From: Stentor coeruleus
Taxonomy: Eukaryota; Ciliophora; Heterotrichea; Heterotrichida; Stentoridae
DNA length: 64,000 nt
Direction: 5' to 3'
Assembly: GCA_001970955.1 (NCBI GenBank)
Contig: MPUH01000070.1
Location: forward strand, 57,363-121,362
Both the position numbers and the translations under genes were made by a program. The notes under the pieces were generated by a model. The model searched no databases. It had not been told where the DNA came from and saw only the letters and a program-made list of their open reading frames with translations. Within the stretch, counting starts at the first letter, position 1; the number at the start of each line of letters is the position of its first letter. Positions 60,921 through 64,000 of this stretch are shown piece after piece.

Positions 60921-61988
60921 TTATAGTCTTACTAAATCTAACCCAAGTTGTACCCTACCTTTATAATCCGCTTCAATTTCTTCAATGACTTCCCCAAATC
61001 CCTCATATTTTTCAATAAATATTTCTATCGCCCTAGCCACAATTTCACTTGAAGGTTCATTTAAATACACCAGGCTATACTTAAAATAAACTAAAAGCTT
61101 CGATTTAAAACTTTCATTCTCACATTCTTCAAGTAAATTAATAATTTCTGGACTTTCTAAATCAATTTTAGTATTTTTTTCTATATAAGGCTGAAGTTTT
61201 GTAAATAATATTCTGATAGAATTATCATAAATATTAGAAAGTAATGATATTAAAAGACTTGGGGTAATAAATGATGGTAAAAATAATGAAGTGAAAGATA
61301 AGGTTCCGTTATAAGCTGAAGAATATCCTTCTTGAATAACTTTAGTCAAATGTTTTATATAATGATTTTTATATGAAAGTTCATTTACTAGAGTTTTGAA
61401 TTGATTTTCTTCGATATGGAATTGCTTGAATACTTTTGCATAGTCTTCATTAAGTGTTTTCATGAGATTTTTGTTGGTTTTTATAGTGGTTTCGATGTTT
61501 TTTCGACCTTTTGCTTTTAGTTGTTTAACGTAGCTTGAAATTTTTAATAAAGAATTTCCTCTAAGGATATGATTTAGGGTTTTTAAAAGCTCTATAGATA
61601 GAATTTCTTGAAATGTATAAGTGGGACTAGATGATAAGGAGAAATTCCAAAAGTTATGAAGGAAAATGTGTAAATATATACTTGAGATTGGGAGAATAAT
61701 TGAGAAATTGACTTGTTTTTCGATTGAGCTTAGATAAAAATTGTAATTCTGGGTTTTTAAAGGTTTTATTAAGGATATGAATATGAGATTGGGTAATTTA
61801 AGGCACATAAATAGATTCTTTTGAGTTTTTGATATTGCGCTATGGCATATAATATAAAAATAGCTGAGACTATTGCAAGATTCTCCGCATTTTGGATCTG
61901 ATTGAGTATCAATTTGCAACAAAACCTTGATAAATTTACTTAAATTGACCCTTATCTGAAAATAAAGCCCAAAATGATATTTAAGCAT
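60921..61988 (-). CDS. Hypothetical protein with hydrophobic N-terminal half
   Basis: A 355-residue protein that is not recognised. Residues about 1-140 contain several hydrophobic stretches (YHFGLYFQIRVNLSKFIKVL; NFSIILPISSIYLHIFLHNF) and could be membrane-embedded. Residues 150-250 are helical with basic charge (VKQLKAKGRKNIETTIKTNK). The C-terminal third is acidic and helical, ending EADYKGRVQLGLDLVRL. Peroxin-3 or another tail-hydrophobic organelle protein was considered, but no motif supports it. The start is the ATG at 61988. The first part has lower complexity than the second, so the true start may be internal. Confidence 0.65.
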   Translation of the reverse strand: MLKYHFGLYFQIRVNLSKFIKVLLQIDTQSDPKCGESCNSLSYFYIICHSAISKTQKNLFMCLKLPNLIFISLIKPLKTQNYNFYLSSIEKQVNFSIILPISSIYLHIFLHNFWNFSLSSSPTYTFQEILSIELLKTLNHILRGNSLLKISSYVKQLKAKGRKNIETTIKTNKNLMKTLNEDYAKVFKQFHIEENQFKTLVNELSYKNHYIKHLTKVIQEGYSSAYNGTLSFTSLFLPSFITPSLLISLLSNIYDNSIRILFTKLQPYIEKNTKIDLESPEIINLLEECENESFKSKLLVYFKYSLVYLNEPSSEIVARAIEIFIEKYEGFGEVIEEIEADYKGRVQLGLDLVRL

Positions 61989-62009
61989 TAAATCTATTTA
62001 TCTGTGTTA

Positions 62010-62183
62010 TGATTTAATATATATAAAGAATTCCTCAGCCAAGTAAAAATTCACATGACCAGCGACAACGAGTGGTTTAATATACTGAATCTGCCCAAAG
62101 AAAGAGATCGTAGGACAAGGTTTAAACCATGCCACCTTAACTCACCCACTTTAAACTTTAATTTAATATATAATATTTTATAA
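62010..62183 (+). repeat. Dispersed coding-like repeat, copy 2
   Basis: Reads KEFLSQVKIHMTSDNEWFNI, then LNLPKERDRRTRFKPCHLN, ending at TAA (62181-62183). It is the inverted counterpart of 20576-20719. Relative to copy 1 it has one extra codon and lacks six codons, all in frame. The first ATG in frame is at 62055, which would give a 42-residue product. It lies next to the pentapeptide relic and the transposase relic. Confidence 0.6.
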
Positions 62184-62228
62184 CCATGCTGTAGGTGGTT
62201 TGCTTTCATAATGCTTTAAACTAAATAG

Positions 62229-62420
62229 ATGATTTCCCATTTTCAATCATACCATATGCGATTTTATCTTGTGAATTTTTTTCATACGCAATTGCTGTCT
62301 TGTACAATTTTATCAACGCGCAATTCGTCCATTGGCAATTTTTTATATATAATTTTGTCGATACTCAATTTTATCGATGCAAATTTTCACTACAATTTAT
62401 TATGTGCAACTTTGTAGGTA
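62229..62420 (+). pseudogene. Relic of a pentapeptide-repeat gene
   Basis: A degenerate 15-nt periodicity of the form xCAATTTTATCxxx runs for about eleven units. From 62303 the translation YNFINAQFVHWQFFIYNFVD, then TQFYRCKFSLQ, has Phe every fifth residue, the hallmark of pentapeptide repeats. Upstream the same pattern (MRFYLVNFFHTQLLS) continues in a different frame, so there is at least one frameshift. The C-terminal continuation is hydrophobic and non-repetitive. Confidence 0.6.
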
Positions 62421-62499
62421 GCTTCTATAATCACTCTATCCAGTTTATATTTTCCTATTTATTTTCTATTTGTTTCCTATTAAATTCCTATTCGTTTTA

Positions 62500-63186
62500 C
62501 AATGCTCTCATCTGGTTCCATTCTACATTCTTTCCTCCACATTAATAAAGTTCACTACAATATGAAAAGCAAGTAGTTCTTAACACTGAATGGATTACCA
62601 AAAAGTTCTGTTTGATAAAAAAACTAATCTATTTAACTCTCTTTTATGGCAATCAAAACCTATTCCATATCCAATATTTAATTTTTCTTATTATTAAGGA
62701 TTTCTCTTTCTAAACCTACTGTATTGCCAATCTTATTCGTAATTATGCTGCCAATTCTAATTTACTTATATTTATTAAAACTGAATTTTAGTGAAATATC
62801 AACTTAATTGTTGGCACATGCCACTTTGTTAAAGTCGAAGCATACCTATTAAGTATAAAATCTCAAATTGAATCGAATAAACTTTTTGGTATAATGATAC
62901 TATAGGGGTTAAAATAGGCCATGACTGACTAATTTATCGAAAGCTGTATTTGCATAATTTGATAGCTCTCACAATATTATCATTTAGATTTTTATTTTTC
63001 ACAAAAATATAATTATAAACTTCATGAAGTTTGATTTGTTAAAATTTTTCCATCATTGAGTGTATCTTATTCAGACTCATTAGTATTGCATTTCTACTAT
63101 TAATTAAAATCAGATGATTTCAGTTAAATTTAAACAGGACTTTCTTCAGAATTATTAACTGAAGCTCTGCTATAAATACTTAGTTA
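62500..63186. other. AT-rich spacer before the transposase relic
   Basis: Nothing recognisable. I could not identify a clear terminal inverted repeat here. Confidence 0.45.
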
Positions 63187-63893
63187 TGGCTTTATTTGGA
63201 AGTGCTACTCTAACAAGTTTAAGCGGACTATCCGGCTTGGCTCTATCTTCCAAAATTCAAATTTAAGTTTAAGGACTATCACCTTAGTAATTTATTCTAG
63301 CCCCAGGGTTTTTAGGGAATACTTCGCTCTGTAAGCTAGAAATAACGGAGAAAACAGTCTTCAAATGGTATAAAAGGTATAGAGAAATTTGCAATACTTA
63401 GAAGAGAATTTAATATTACTAGGAGGAATAGATAATGATGATAGTGCTCCTCTGATTGTTGAAATCGATGAATCATATTTTTTTCATCGTAATACCATTG
63501 AGGACAATATTATCCTGATATTTGGGTCTTTGGAGCGATAGAAAGAGGAGCAGGTCTATGCTTTTTCCAAATTTCAAAGACAGAAAAAAAGAAGCATTAG
63601 CAACGCTAATCAAAGAATGGATATTACCAGGCATTCTAATTATGAGTGATGGCTGGGCTTCATATTCTGATATCAATCAAATTGATGATGCGATTTACCA
63701 GCATGAGGTTATCTTGCATAACGAGAATTTGTTGATTCATACAACTCTGAAATTCATACTCAAAACATAGAGAATTTATGGATGAGAGGAAAATCAAAAT
63801 AATGAGAAAATTTTGATTCATACAACTCTGAAATTCATACTCAAAACATAGAGAATTTATGGATGAGAGGAAAATCAAAATAATGAGAAAATT
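63187..63893 (+). mobile_element. Decayed ISXO2/IS1595-like DDE transposase
   Basis: Fragments in several frames match the ISXO2-like transposase order. These are KRTIRLGSIFQNSNLSLRTI (RTGTIFxxSxLxL block), EITEKTVFKWYKRYREICN (helix-turn-helix), VEIDESYFFHR (first catalytic Asp), PDIWVFGAIERGAGLCFFQI, LIMSDGWASYSDI (second Asp) and VDSYNSEIHTQNIENLWMRG (HTQxIExLW with the final Glu). At least four frameshifts separate them, so the copy is inactive. The last block lies in an 81-bp tandem duplication. The right end of the element may lie beyond the window. Confidence 0.8.
63732..63893 (+). repeat. 81-bp tandem duplication inside the transposase relic
   Basis: Two essentially identical copies (63732-63812 and 63813-63893) carrying the codons for the catalytic-Glu block. 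The unit is exactly 27 codons. Confidence 0.85.
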
Positions 63894-64000
63894 TGGAACA
63901 AGCAAGAAGCATCCCCAAGCTATATCAGTGAATTAATGTTTCAAAAAATAAAATATTTAAAAGATTTATCTGCATTCTATATATTTAGCTAATATAGTAC

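Noticed and set aside
1-64000. tRNA genes
   Set aside because: A scan by eye for T-loop sequences of the GGTTCGAATCC type found none I could support with paired arms.
1-64000. CRISPR arrays or bacterial operons
   Set aside because: No spaced direct repeats of the right size; the genes are eukaryotic and have introns.

Overview
The window looks like macronuclear DNA from a heterotrich ciliate, most like Stentor. It is very AT-rich and encodes eukaryotic genes only: a proteasome ATPase, Rab7, copines, acyl-CoA oxidase, OPA3, EI24, a USP and several protein kinases. Genes are close together in several places. Four genes can be read only if a 15-nt GTA...AG intron is removed (796-810, 11517-11531, 15645-15659, 29563-29577 on the minus strand). 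Introns this short are characteristic of heterotrichs. Long frames rich in Trp, such as the WD40 protein, use only TGG and end at TAA or TAG, so the code is read here as standard. UGA appears at the end of only two frames, and one of those is probably selenocysteine.

Layout. 1-8.7 kb: the 3' part of a family-X DNA polymerase, a small gene with an intron, a divergent USP/EI24 pair, then a run of small coiled-coil or acylated proteins. 8.9-24.6 kb: unknown proteins, a VHS/GAT trafficking adaptor, a long FxPxI/coiled-coil protein, a B-box/WD40 protein and a small type I membrane protein. 25-34.6 kb: the densest part, with RPT1, a PX protein, a STE20 kinase tightly followed by a previously split FYVE-like gene, an AT-hook protein, copine 1, a small CaaX protein and a divergent membrane-protein/OPA3 pair. 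35.7-46.8 kb: a coiled-coil protein, a SAM-FHA-FHA-RING protein, an acyl-CoA oxidase with a PTS2 signal, copine 2 divergent from a myristoylated YANK-type kinase, and an FHA protein. 46.8-64 kb is gene-poor. Its genes are an Aurora-like kinase, a C2H2 protein, a SELENOS-like selenoprotein candidate with a SECIS-like hairpin, Rab7 and one unknown protein. The rest is long AT-rich gaps with gene relics, a decayed pentapeptide-repeat gene and a decayed ISXO2-like transposase.

There are no operons. Shared themes are membrane recruitment (MGC/MGN myristoylation starts, copines, PX, FYVE-like, Rab7, VHS), ubiquitin and protein turnover (USP, RPT1, RING), and peroxisome and mitochondrion (acyl-CoA oxidase, OPA3).

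The strongest candidates for something new are the selenoprotein gene at 57.2-57.7 kb, the SAM-FHA-FHA-RING architecture, a conserved coding segment present as two inverted copies 41 kb apart (20.6 and 62.1 kb), and relic frames whose stops all fall at Gln- or Trp-compatible codons. Three single-N positions flanked by exact 61-82 bp duplications look like assembly joins and should not be read as biology.
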